Part shown: positions 45,701-57,460 of the stretch, piece by piece
Position numbering within the stretch: position 1 is the first letter of the stretch
How the letters are laid out: every line of letters begins with the position of its first letter
Translations under genes and position numbers: made by a program
Assembly (NCBI GenBank): GCA_021234155.1
Contig: JAJEKV010000013.1
Coordinates: forward strand, 19,686,237-19,750,236
Source of the DNA: Isoetes taiwanensis
Lineage: Eukaryota; Streptophyta; Lycopodiopsida; Isoetales; Isoetaceae
Length of the DNA: 64,000 nt
Reading direction: 5' to 3'
The notes under the pieces: generated by a model
Databases searched by the model: none
What the model was told of the DNA's origin: nothing
The model's input: the letters and a program-made list of their open reading frames with translations, nothing else

Positions 45701-47710
45701 TTCCCCAACAAATCCAAGTGCTCGGCTTCCATTGCTTCTCAAAGAACCTTGGCATCGTTGGAAATCGATCCCCCGCTCCACCTGCCCAGAGTTTCCAGAG
45801 TTTGCTTGGGGTGCTTGTATTTGAGATGTGCCAAAGTGACCTAAAGAAAAAAGAATCTAGGTTGACAAATTTATTTCTCTCACAAACGTAACTCCAAATG
45901 CAAAGATTAAGTGATAACTCGACACTTGCCTCGGGTAAGCCTTGCCATGGCTGTAATGTAAAGGCCTGTTGAATGACTTTTTCCCGCTGAAAGCTTTGTA
46001 ACGGCCCCTCTCGGAGTCTTGAAGTGATCCGCACTCCGTAAGCCCTCGTGGAGTTGGTCGCGGGCCATTACTTATATGCATGCACCTCCACCTTTCCTTG
46101 GCATTGGATGTGCGCCGTGATAACAACTGCTCTCCCACGCCAAATCCGCTTATCCAATGGCGCGATTTTGCATCTAGTAAACTAGGCCTTGTGCATGTAC
46201 AAAGAATACAAAATTGATAATGAAATTTCTTTTAAAAGATCGCCTCTATAGATGCAGCCTAAAGAATGAGGTATATTGAATGCTCTCTCTCAATTCAAAC
46301 CAAAATCAAATATGAGTGAAAGGAATTTTCAGCTCGTAAGCACTAACATTAAGGACAACCCTTTCGCTCCCAAAAGAATGGGCGAGCAACCAACAATCCG
46401 GGTAGAATAATTACAAAGAACCGGATCCACAACCTAAAACCGGATCGACCCCATCCGCCATTGTACCCCGCCCCATAGCCGCCGCTGGCGCTTTGTTCCT
46501 CGCGAGATTTTACGCCTGCATCAGCTTCTAAACTCGCGAATCGGGCCATTCGACCAAAATACGAAGAATCGGGCTCGCAGTCCAGCCAGAAGGATATAAT
46601 AATCGCTATAGCTCGCACATGCAAAAGCCGGAATCATGCAAAAGGGGCAAAATGCACCTTTCATTCTCACCTCGCCTAAGACCCTTAGAGATTCATGGCC
46701 GCAAGATCGCCCCTTCAGCCATTGCCATTGAAGAATCGGGCGAAAAGAATCAACCAGAAGAAGCCGTATTTCAAGAATCGCCCAATAAAACTTCGAACCC
46801 CACCCCCACCAAGCCCACCACAGAAGACATTTTGCATTTTGGCACCTCTCCGGGTTCGAGGTTTGAGCAATAAGGACGAGCCCGGTTTGGCTATGGTAGG
46901 AAAGAACTTCGCCTAATTGAGCAGGCCGGATTGCTTGCGAGGGGAAGAACGCGGCATCCCTCGGGTTTTTCTTTTTCTTGAATTTAGAAACGCAATATAA
47001 GTATACGCGGTCGCCCCATCGCCCGTCAGCCCGGTAAAAATACTTCCTATTTTTAAGAAACGTAAATGTTACCGCTTTATATATGGTATGATAACGGTGC
47101 CGGGCGTTGTTGGGCATGGAAACATGTAAACGATAAAGGCAGCAATATTATCGAGGTGTCGCCTCCGGCCTATTACGATCCTCCCTCTTTCCCTTTGTGT
47201 TGGTGTTAGTGAATGTTGTGCCATTAATCCATCCAAGACTTTAGAGTTTGCTTCTATTGTTTAGCAAAGTGCCCATGATAATATGTGGTTGGGTTTGTTC
47301 CAAGGATCCATTGATTGGTTATGTTAGGAAGAAAGTAATCGCTTTTGTATAAGGAATGTCATAAGTTTTACATGCGCCAAGCATTATTGTGGATATCATC
47401 TATTACATTGTAGTGGCATGCTATAAGCATAAAAGTCTTTGAATGGTGCCCAAATGTCGCACACATATCTTGCTTCGTGTTACCACTTAAATGTGATGTG
47501 ATGTAAACATTTGTATTTCTTCTATGCGCAAGAGTTTTTGCCGTATGAATCTCGCCATAGCCATATTTCCTTTGAAGGCACGCTCATTCCATTGGGACCA
47601 TTCGACCGGCTTCATTTTATTTTTTTGCACATCGTTTCTTGTGGACACGCCACTTGGTTATAGACATTTGGAAGTCCATATCATATCTTGCCCCGCTTTA
47701 CATGCAGTGT
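45701..47710. other. Spacer with a GC-richer block (46.35-46.99 kb)
   Basis: The block carries overlapping frames on both strands: a plus frame (46,619-46,873) rich in Glu, Pro and Thr, and minus frames, one of which ends with a hydrophobic segment (FRLWIRFFVIILPGLLVA, about 46,440-46,385). I recognise neither and cannot decide the coding strand. Elsewhere nothing was seen. Confidence 0.35.
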
Positions 47711-47800
47711 GGCTAATCTAGGCTATCCATGCAAAGTGTGGCGCAATCTAGGCTATCCATGAGAGCGGAGGAACATGGGAACAATCTAGGCCATCAATCA
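47711..47800 (+). repeat. Short tandem repeat
   Basis: CAATCTAGGC(T/C)ATC(C/A)AT-type units occur three times, with starts about 35-50 bp apart. Confidence 0.75.
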
Positions 47801-47801
47801 A

Positions 47802-47875
47802 GGCGAAGACATTGACAAAATCTCGGTCGTCGATCATGCGAACAAACATGCATCACGATTTTATAATATAGGAGG
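47802..47875 (+). repeat. Source of first filler piece
   Basis: This 74-bp segment, GGCGAAGACATTGACAAAAT to ATAGGAGG, recurs at 48,454-48,527 with no difference seen by eye. Confidence 0.92.
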
Positions 47876-47896
47876 TGTTTTGTAATATAGGAGGAT

Positions 47897-47915
47897 TGCC
47901 CACCTTAGGTGGGCA
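47897..47915. repeat. 19-bp hairpin palindrome
   Basis: TGCCCACCT, one unpaired T, AGGTGGGCA. No following T-run, and no gene ends nearby to make it a terminator. Confidence 0.7.
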
Positions 47916-48453
47916 CCTCATATGCTTTACGTCAAGAGTGAGGTAAATGTTGTGTTCCTCATGACAATTCTTTTCTTTAGTGTATATAAAGAACATCATG
48001 TGAAACCAGCTTTTAATGGCGCTTGTTATTTGGTACAGTTGTTATTTGGTTGATGGCACGTCCTATTCTAAATACTTTGCAAAGCCTTCTCCATTCCATA
48101 GTTTATTCCATAGTTTACTGGATGGTCAATATGTCAATGCATGAACTACATCCAACATGTATGTGTTCTCATATCATCATGGCAAAATCATAGCTTGATT
48201 AATGGTCTCCTAACCATTAACTTAATAAAAAAACCTTTAAATATGCAAGAGAGTTCCAAGACATCTGCATGCATTCTTATGCATTTTTACTATTTCTAAA
48301 GTTCCAACGACCAGAAGATGTTCAAACTTTTCAGTAACAAAAAAACATATAGAGACGTGGCCATTTTAGCACAGCAAGCTCATTCCACCTGCAAACAACA
48401 GCATAGCTGAGAATTATGGGATGCAATCAGAACTATAGTGTTCAATTTTTCAT

Positions 48454-48605
48454 GGCGAAGACATTGACAAAATCTCGGTCGTCGATCATGCGAACAAACA
48501 TGCATCACGATTTTATAATATAGGAGGCATCGAAGCTTCTTTCTGCAAAAATGACATAAATCATTCACCTGTATAGTGAAAAAGTTAGAATCAGAGAATG
48601 GACTG
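48454..48605 (+). other. Templated filler at the duplication joint
   Basis: 48,454-48,527 copies 47,802-47,875. 48,527-48,606 copies 42,911-42,991 with a few small indels (shared: CTTCTTTCT, AAAATGACATAAATCATTCA, GAGAATGGACTGA). The next base starts the kinase match to 26,246. Overlap at each inner joint is about one base. This is the pattern of filler DNA made by repeated template switching during break repair. Confidence 0.85.
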
Positions 48606-48797
48606 ATCTCCTACCCAGATGATTTTGCAAGCAAACTCTTTCTTACCTTCTGTTTTACTTCTGCAGCGAAAAACCGTAGCTTGGCCACCGCTGCCGATTT
48701 CCTTAAGCAGATCATAGCTCTTCAAAAGATTGGGAAATAAAGCAGAATAGTTGTAGTTGAGAATTTCTTCGTCTGTCTCCTCCGTCTTCGTCTCCAT
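48606..48797 (-). pseudogene. Kinase 5' remnant cut by the duplication joint
   Basis: Matches codons 1-64 of the kinase at 25,461-26,437, from Met through the Gly loop GSGGQATVF and Lys58 to WVGD. It then runs into filler (QSIL and stop). It lacks the activation and catalytic loops, so it cannot be a kinase. Its promoter and ATGCAA repeat are present, so a short transcript could still be made. Confidence 0.93.
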
Positions 48798-49438
48798 ACT
48801 CAGAATTCTGTAATGCCAACACAATGCAAATGCAAATGCAAATGCAGACGTTCTTTTATACCTTTGTAGTTGTCACACTGACTCTGCACTTTCCATCAGT
48901 TCTATTCCTGGCTTTCGGGAAAAGCCCACATCTAAATTGGGAAAAATCCCAGATATTTGTGTGCTGTCCGTCGGATGTTGGCACGATCCCAAAGCCAAGT
49001 TATGCCACCCGTTGATGCACAAACACATTGACATGCTTGCAGAAACAGATATGCTTGCCATACATAAGGATGTTTTGGAATCTACGCGGTGCTTCTGCTA
49101 GACAAGCCTTCCGATTTGGCTCGTTTCTCTGTGGCATCCAAGGACTGGTATGAACAAATCCATTCAAATGCCTTTGGGGAAAGAAAACCCGCATGCAATT
49201 ATGAAATACTCTGTTGTTTGAATAAATCCTTGATGTTTCGTAGGTCTTCATACTAATGACAAGGTAAACATTGGGTTTTTTTTTAAGCATATGAGCTTTC
49301 AGGTCTTTGGTTATTGTGGTGTAGCAAGATCTGATCCATTTTGTGATGGGGTTTGCAGAGCAATGGCTGCCTTTGCGACTTGTGCGCCTTGCTATGGAGC
49401 TTAAATCATCGGGTAACCAACACTTACTCTGTTTACAG

Positions 49439-51363
49439 ATCAGCAGTTCACCGGAATGATGCATCTCCAGCCTTGCATGGCCAAGAACGGCATGCAAAGG
49501 AAGCAGGATGCCTTATCTAGCCATCAATATAACTATGAATTGGAGGCAGTCCAATATTTCCAGGTTGGTCTCAATTGCACCTTGATGCATAGTTTCATTT
49601 CTATATCGATGTTTGGTGCATAGTTTCATTTCATTTGGAGGCATGCCATGTGTAGAGATAGATAGTCTATGCTATAAAATGCATGTCTTAGGCAATCACA
49701 TGCAGGACAGTTCTTTATCATCGTGGCATAAAATGTAAAGCTCCCTCAGAGCTTTTGAGTATATGGCTGTGGGGACGACTGTTTCAACTGGTCAGATATG
49801 TAGATGAGTTATAACATGTCTAGAAGAGCAAGGCGTACTGTGTCTATAATCATGCAATTCAGTGCTATCATTATAACAAACTGAAAAGTGCAGAACATTT
49901 TCCAGGTTGGATTTTCAAGGAGAACTGCATCTCAGTCATTCTCCAATTGAATTCTCAGCCACGTACAAGTATTGTCCATATAAATGTTGCTTTCCTCCCT
50001 CCCTTTATGCAGAAAAAATAACATGTGTGAATTGGCCTGTTTATTCTATTAATTTGCTGGTTTGATATACCAGAAAAATGGAAGGGATTTTTTGTTCTGC
50101 CAATGACGCCAAGGATTCTCGGTGGTCTTATTCAGAACTTCCCCATAAAAAGATGATGCGTGATTTCCCAGGTAAATGTAACTTGGATTATCAAAGGAAA
50201 CATGTGAAGAGATCCATGTGCCTAGTGTAGCGCCCTAAATATTAGGATTCGATGTCTTTTATTCATTCATCAATAATAAATTCCTAGGAAAATGGTTGCA
50301 TTTAAAACATAGCATATTGTCACTAGGGAGTTTGTGCAGGGCTTCATATATAGTTAATTCATTTTCGTTTCTTGTGCAGGGATGGGATGACCCATACATA
50401 CCATATGGATACAATGGCCTCTTGAAGTGGAAGTATCCTCATATGAATTCTGCTGATTTCATTCTCAGGGTTTCTTCTATTCCCATACCAACCAACTGAT
50501 AGCTATAGAGAGTCATCTTTATGCTCTCTATCTATGCTCATTTTGAAATGAATGCCAGCATGCTCCTTTAAGATGTCACCATGTTTCTGATGCACTCCTC
50601 TTTATCCACAAGATGTCTCTCATGTTTCTGATGCACCTCTTTATCCACATCAATCTAATATCCTTTTCCTCTTCTTACAGACAATACCGGAGTTGAGAGA
50701 ACAGCCTTTGTTTGGTTGGCAAGACTGACGAGCTAAAGTGTCTTGATGGTGCAAAGTTGACACTTTCTGGTAGTTGTTTGTATGGCAAAATCTTTTGGTT
50801 TTCTGTCCCTTGAGTTTTTGTTATGCTTGGCAGAGAACATAAGTTCGAAAGCACTAGAGAGCAAGGTAGTTGAATGCTCTTTGAACATAATCAAGAATAG
50901 TTGGGAGTTTATGAGAGTGCCGAACGATAAGAAGCATCCAAATACATGGACTACATATAGAAAGGTAACTTGCATTTTTCTTGTTATACAGTTTGTATGG
51001 ACAATTGCAATGTAACTTGGAACACAAATGGAACAAAAATCAAGCAAGACATTCAGCATAGATCTTATTCTGGCAGGATAAACTAGTTCGAGTTGACATT
51101 GGGAACATTGATAAAACCATTTAGTGGCACCAATGTTGATTTGGCATTGTGAGCATCCAGGTATCTAGCATGATGAGGTTTTTTGCGCATGGTGCATCCT
51201 ACCTTTTGTTCAGGAATTATTTTTGCCTCATATAGAGCAAATGATAGAGAAGGATAGAGAGCAAATGATACAGATTGTCAAGAGCATTGAAGACAACATT
51301 ACAGAAGATGTGCTTTATGAGGAAACTGGAAGGATCGTCCGGCTGCCAATGTATGGAATATGA
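49439..51363 (+). CDS. mRNA-capping enzyme, last six exons, copy 2
   Basis: Exons at 49,439-49,563, 50,074-50,171, 50,380-50,469, 50,681-50,769, 50,834-50,964 and 51,274-51,363, with the same borders as copy 1. Exon 2 keeps the frame R-D-F-F-V-L-P-M-T-P-R-I-L-G-G-L-I better than copy 1 but breaks before the ADG motif. Exon 4 has ATACCGGAG where copy 1 has ATACGGAG, and lacks two bases (CAGCCTTTG against CAGCGCCTTTG). Exon 5 reads through NDKKHPNTWTTYRK, which copy 1 loses. It lies downstream of a truncated kinase and filler DNA, so it has no upstream exons on this side and is very probably non-functional even if its frame is intact. Confidence 0.8.
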
Positions 51364-54300
51364 ATAGATCGTTCACCTGTTACACTTAAGCAAGATCCAA
51401 GCTATTTTCTCAATTGATGGCACTGTGGTATAAGACTTGCATGCCTCCAATGCCTATAGATCAGAATTTAGAATTTGATACATGTAGAAGTTAGCAGTAC
51501 TGGATTAGGTATATAGATCGTAGACCTGAAGATGCTTACAATTGACTCACTGGTCAATTATAATACATACTTGACTCTCTTTATCACCTGGTTTAATAGG
51601 TACCCAGATTCCTCCTAAGTATTACTTGTTTGTATTATTAGAAAAATTGTAACCCAGCTGGTGATGCTGTGACAAAGCAGGCAGCAGACAACAATTTAGT
51701 TGCCAAACTATTTTATTGTACTTCAATAACTAAGTTGCTGCTGAATGTCAATATGGACCCAATTAGATCCGAAGAGAGCGCAATTTTGGTTCAAGCTTGA
51801 GATATGGATGACTGCAAGGTAAGCTTATGTTTCTATTTGCAAGGTGTTTATGTTTCTATTTGCAGAACGGATGTGAGGTTTTGCTCATTAGAGTCAATTA
51901 ATGAAGGATAACTAAAAGCAACTTCAAGGTTTTAAATCACCAAAATCAGAAGAAATGGAAGGGCTCCACTTTGCACATCCTATGTTAGAGTGTATGATCC
52001 GCTTGCATTTTTGAAGGCTACAAATAGCTTGATCTGAGCATGAGAGTTGGCTATCGAAACGGCAATTTAAAGATTGTTGTTTTGCTTATAACATGTCCAT
52101 GCTATTGATGCATTCTGTGAATTTAATTTCATTAATTTCATGCATTCGTCATATGTTCTTGTGCCCATGCCTCACGGGAACTGATAATATGATGGGTGTA
52201 ATTGCAACTCTAAGAAGAATTGTCATCATGATGTTCAATGCCAAGGATACGCATTTAGTATAAGAATGCTTGGAGCATTTTCAAAGGTCAGCCTAAAAAA
52301 GTCTGTCTAGGAGACGCTCGTATGTCAAAGTAGTTGCTTGCTAGGGGGCCAATGAGGTTGGTTGAGACGACCTTGATAACGTGTACTGTCAAAAGGGCAG
52401 TGGTAATATAGTCATCATAGTGGGATTAAAACATCTTCTTGCGGCTGTTCTGGGACAGAATCTTAGAACTCATGCTGGGATGCATAAGCATCTAAAGACG
52501 GATGATGTGATTCATATGTTGCCTTGTTAAAGAAGGTAGAATGATTTAACGGATCAATTATATGGTCCTAATGAGATTGATTTCATGTTACTTCAATGCA
52601 ATTGTAGTCCTATAAAAGCATTCTACTCTACTCTATTCTTGTATATGGTCTACCTTCAGGAATTTCATATGAAACTTCTCCCTTTTCAAGTTCAAGAGTC
52701 GCTTTGTTTTGGAGAATTGCAGATACTCCATATTCTGATCGTATGGGACTCTTATGACAAAGTTTTGGTCAAGAATGGTACATTCAAAATGGTAGATTTT
52801 GAGAAAAGATTGGGGCAAAAACAGGGATATGCTCTTGTGGTCAATGCAGGTGGGTTTGATTTGTGGGAAGTGGTGAAGGATGATTGCTCAAGAAGTTAAG
52901 GCGTTGATGCTATATGTTGGAGCATTGTTCTGGGTGAAACAGGTGCGGTAGGGCCGGGATCTCTTTTTCGCTTTGTTGAGTGTGGTGGGTTCTCGGCAAT
53001 CCTTTATTTACTTGTTGTTTTAGGGCAAACAGAGAGAAGGTGAAAGATTGCTTTTGGGTATCCACGGTGTTCTCATAGCCTCGCAAAGGATATTACTAGC
53101 TTATAAGTCGCACAATCCTTTCCGGAATTCTATAGTTACATAGTATGTGGTTTACCTCGGTGTCGCCCATTTAGAAAAAAGGCCGGGGCGTGAGGTACAA
53201 CTAGAACCGTGTTATATGCTTAATTCCACCGCCCTAAAAATAACCGTTGTTTTGGCATGGCGAGTAAGCTCTTCTCCCCTTCCTTTTCTTTTCCTCACTT
53301 CTTTGTCAGTAACTTAAGTTGATCGCCATGCTTCTACGTACCAACACCGGAGCTTATATTCCCCGCCGCTATTTGGGTATCTAGAAGGCCGACAAAGGAG
53401 TTGTTGGTGACGCTTTAAAGAATGTTGTCAAAGAGTTTTTATTACCACCGCTAAACTCCTACTTTGATTCCGCTGAAATTTTGTGTTTCGGATGCATTTG
53501 AGTCCGGCAAGAGATTTTTGCAAGTTGTAGTTTAGAACTTCTTCAAGCACTAAACTTTCATATCTTTCCTTGGACTATAGGTTGGTTAATGACATATCAA
53601 TTTCAAGATACATTTATGGGAATGAGGAAAGAGGTATTCATTATGATTGTGTTGCCATGTTCATGTCAAGGTTTGAATTTTGTGGCATGTTGTACACATT
53701 GGGAAAGCCTTGCAACGATTTGTTTGAGACTAATGTAGTGCAACAAGATTTGTGGATTTGTCCGAAGTAGTGTAAATGCCCCGAATTTTTTTATTTTTTA
53801 TTTTTTTATTTTTGCATTTATGTTGTTATAGGTACACAAATTCCTTTACTAAGATACAAATTTCTTCACTAAGATGGTTACAAGGACGGGATGGGTTCAG
53901 TCCCACCGGGTTGGTAATATTTATTTTGGCAAACTTGTTATCGCCGCGCAGATATTTGATGCTACAACATATGTTTAATGCTACAAGACGCCTCGCTTTT
54001 TACTATTTCTCATCGTGACAAGATGCTATAGATGCACACAATGTCGCAATTTCTATTCACGAGTATTCTCTCATGGATATTTATATCATCTTTGGTGGAT
54101 AATTTTAATCATAGGCTTGGGAACCTATAATCCAAAGATATGTGATTTGTGTTTGCTCAGAAAGATCCCATCATGCAACTAATGCACATCATTGTATATA
54201 TATTAAAACAAAAGCGTTTTATCATTCTAGGCTTGTCTCATGTAATTGGATTACATGCACAAATATTTCTAAAATTGTTACATGCAGAAGTGAATTAAAA

Positions 54301-54406
54301 ATTGTTACATGCATTTATGCCATTATTAGTGCCCGAAGTGACCGCATGGCTTTATTAGGGCCCGAAGGGCCCGAAATGTTTTTTAATATAACAAGCAACC
54401 ATTAAC
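51364..54406. other. Copy 2 of the 29.0-32.1 kb stretch
   Basis: Same content as copy 1; the open frame at 52,585 is listed separately. 53,030-53,240 differs from copy 1 more than its AT-rich surroundings do. Confidence 0.5.
52585..52899 (+). CDS. Unrecognised 104-codon open frame
   Basis: Single uninterrupted frame starting MLLQCNCSP. It has a hydrophobic N-terminal part (FYSTLFLYMVYL), then ILHILIVWDSYDKVLV, FKMVDFEKRLGQKQGY, ALVVNAGGFDLWEVV and a charged end. It is broken in copy 1 by one- to three-base differences. The second half looks protein-like, but no domain is recognised and no neighbouring exons were identified. Confidence 0.3.
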   Translation: MLLQCNCSPIKAFYSTLFLYMVYLQEFHMKLLPFQVQESLCFGELQILHILIVWDSYDKVLVKNGTFKMVDFEKRLGQKQGYALVVNAGGFDLWEVVKDDCSRS

Positions 54407-54973
54407 ATTAATTAGCTCAATTCATTGTATCCAACACATTTAAAATAAAATCCCCCTAAAACCCCCTTTGGTTTCAGTGCATATTCACACGGGGGGTTAC
54501 GTAGGGTAGCGAGAGCCCCTAAAAACTTAATTCCTCTGGTTGGCTTCAAATGAGATGGAGTTTGGCAGTGGATATGCATATTTCATTCGTATTTTTTTGT
54601 TTGGATACTTGATGCATAGTATTTCTATTTCACAGCTCTACATAAGTGCTGTACAATGCGTTTTTCCATCTTATTCTTCGTTTTGTCATATACTTATTTA
54701 TAGGTTTGCATATACTCAAACTTACACACCATTAAGTACATTTCCTTAAATCTTGTGGTATTTTGCAAACTTTAATATACAGTGTACAAAAACTTGTACA
54801 GGCATACCCCACAAACGAGGATCACTATGTATGGTCCAGATCAAGGAATAAAGGGCAAGACAACTCTCGATGTCTGGAGTAAACCCCCGTGTGAATATGC
54901 ACCCAAACCAAAGGGAGTTTTAGGCAGATTTTATTTTAAATGTGTTGGATACAATGGTTTGAGCTAATTAATG
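54407..54973. mobile_element. Foldback element, copy 2, with longer loop
   Basis: Arms match those at 32,078-32,455. The loop holds an extra segment of about 195 bp bounded by direct AAACTTA (54,523-54,529 and 54,718-54,724). Copy 1 keeps one AAACTTA, so copy 1 most simply lost the segment by deletion between these short repeats. Confidence 0.8.
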
Positions 54974-54979
54974 AAATAA

Positions 54980-55205
54980 ACTTATATCATGAAAGATGTT
55001 TTATGTCAGGTTTATTGAAAAATCTATTTCTTTTGAAACGTTATTTCTTTATTTTGCAAAGCACTTCAATGTTCGGGAATTTTTATTAGTAAATTTTTTT
55101 GAAACACATTATAAATTTGATAGACGTTTCAAATACTTCAAATTGACATGCATATCACAATTGTAATATGTTTCAAATTTGAAACGCACTACAATTTTCT
55201 AACGT
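54980..55205 (+). repeat. R1 repeat, partial copy (copy 2)
   Basis: Counterpart of 32,472-32,690, with GAAACGCACTACAATTTTC retained where copy 1 departs. Confidence 0.85.
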
Positions 55206-57139
55206 GTTGCCAAAAAGGGACCAACGTTCTATGGACCCAAACTTCAAACCTTTGGGTAAAAAAAAGGCATTATTTAACTTCAAACCTTTGGATAAGGCTG
55301 ATATTTGTTGAGTTTGGCAGCATTGTTTCTTTGTTTCTTTTCAGCTTTTTTTTTCCCCTGATAAGACCATGTTATTGTCTTCAAAATTAAAAGGTGCCAG
55401 TCCAGAACTTCTTCAACAACTAATACCAGATCATGTGAGGAAGCAGGTGCCGTTTTTAGTGATGTTCCATTTTTGGATGATTTCTTTTAAAATGCATAAA
55501 AATAGCAAGGAAATCAAGATATCTTAAGGGCATTGTGTTTGACATTTCTCTTGGTTTTGGTTTGCCACGCTTAAGAAAATGGGTAGCTTGAAGTTTAATG
55601 CCTACATAATAATGTCTAGAGCTTTAACCTGAGATGCTAAGTTTTTCCATTTGAACAATTTTCCGTAGGTTTTTTACAAATAGCTTTTATAATATCAATT
55701 GTGGCAATCTGCGGGTGCTAGGAAGAGTACATTGATTGTTGCACCGTGTTTTTCAGTGCAAAAATACCTAATATTGTCAATTGGATTAGGTAAAATGTGC
55801 TTATTGCATCCGCTTTGATCTCCTCTTGCATCATTACGGTTGCATCATTCTTTTGCTACAATATTTCAAGAATTTGTTTGATCGCCTAATATGTGGTGCA
55901 ATTGCATAAATTGCTTCATTTTTGTGTTTGTTACACTATTGTGTTTTACATCTTAGATTGTCTATGATGTGTTTACTTATTTATTTTAAATCTTCCAGAA
56001 CATCGTATATGAACTAGATGGATAGTATCTTTGTGGATGCTCGACCTTTGGATCAAAGTTATTCTAAGCACATTCAATAGAACAACCAATGATGATTACG
56101 ATGGAACCGGTGTCGCAGTATAGCCGTCGTGGCCGATAGCTTTGTAACAATTGCTTTTAATTTAATCTATATTTATATAAAAGTCTTTTGAACAAACTTG
56201 ATCGCTAAGATTTTCTAGTTTTTTTTTAATTCGATAAATATTGCCATTGCAAATAATAGAAAAATAGTGCAAGTCATACTAAGACCGTAAAAGTTCCCTT
56301 CAAATAGCCATGTATATGTCTCTCAAGTTGTACCTCCCTCAAGGCTTAACCGTAATTTGTAACAACATAGCATTGTGCCAATCTTGGTGATACATTGGTG
56401 CTAGGCACACAAACCATTACGTCAAGGTAAAAATTTGAAGTTAAAAGATCATTTGTTGTTTTATACATGAAGTAGGAGGTTTTTTAGTTGAATATGAAGA
56501 TAAATGGCATGTTTGCTATTTGTCAATATTCTATAAATTGTTTGCATGCATAGTTCTCTTTGCTTTCTCCTTGAACACTTTAAAGTACTATATCAATGAA
56601 TTGTTGGCTAGTAAATATTTCAAATGTAAATGGCCGTACTCCTATTGCAATCTTCACATGCAAGTTTCACTTAGAATTTGTCAAAAAAGAGCAAAAGGTA
56701 CTTTTGTGGACTTTAGTCTATTTTTATGAGAGGTTTAAAATGTAAAGGGTCGACATACTTCAAAAGTCGATTGTACACTATTATCGAACGACATTGCCTC
56801 AAAGAGTAGAGCCCTCATCTTTTGGTGAATATGTTTCTTTATTTTTAATGATTAGAATAAAAAATTTTTGATCTAGTTTAACTATTCAAATAAATGACTT
56901 GTTGTCTCGGATTAAGCATGCTATATAGGTCGTGATGACTTAATATGAAACATTCCATCCTTTTCTATGTTATCTCTAGCTAATTGGGCAAAGGGTTACA
57001 AAAGCTAAATGGTTATACACCAAGAGGCTCCATTGTAACCTTTGGCCCTTCATTCATTACCAAGTCTATTGCTAATATTATGATGATCAAGTGTACCGAC
57101 CTCTCCTACATGTATCTTGCAACATGTCATTGAATAAAT
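55206..57139. other. Copy 2 of the 32.7-34.7 kb stretch
   Basis: AT-rich and collinear with copy 1; no gene recognised. Confidence 0.55.
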
Positions 57140-57460
57140 TTGTATCGTGAACCATGTTTTATGTCGTTTATTGAAAAATCTATTTCTTTTGAAAACGTTT
57201 CTTTCTTTTATTTTGCAACGCCAAGCTTCAATGTTCGTGAATTTTTATTAGTAGATTTTTTTGAAACATGTTACAAATTTGATACACATTTCAAATACTT
57301 CAAATTGAAATGCATATCACAATTGTAATATGTTTCAAATTTGAAACGATACAATTTTTAACGTGTTGCCAATTTATAACGATTTCAACTTGACCCATCA
57401 ATTGTAACGCGATATAACTTCGATTTGAGACGCCACTTTTAAAATTATAATATATTATTC
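57140..57460 (+). repeat. R1 repeat copy (copy 2)
   Basis: Counterpart of 34,668-34,988. It keeps some bases of the 18.6-kb copy (AACGCGATATAACTTCGA) that copy 1 lacks. Confidence 0.9.

Noticed and set aside
46521-47117. 198-codon minus-strand open frame
   Set aside because: Overlaps other frames on both strands in a GC-richer block; no similarity recognised, and coding strand cannot be decided.
47897-47915. Hairpin as a transcription terminator
   Set aside because: No T-run after it and no gene ending nearby; intrinsic terminators are not expected in plant nuclear DNA.
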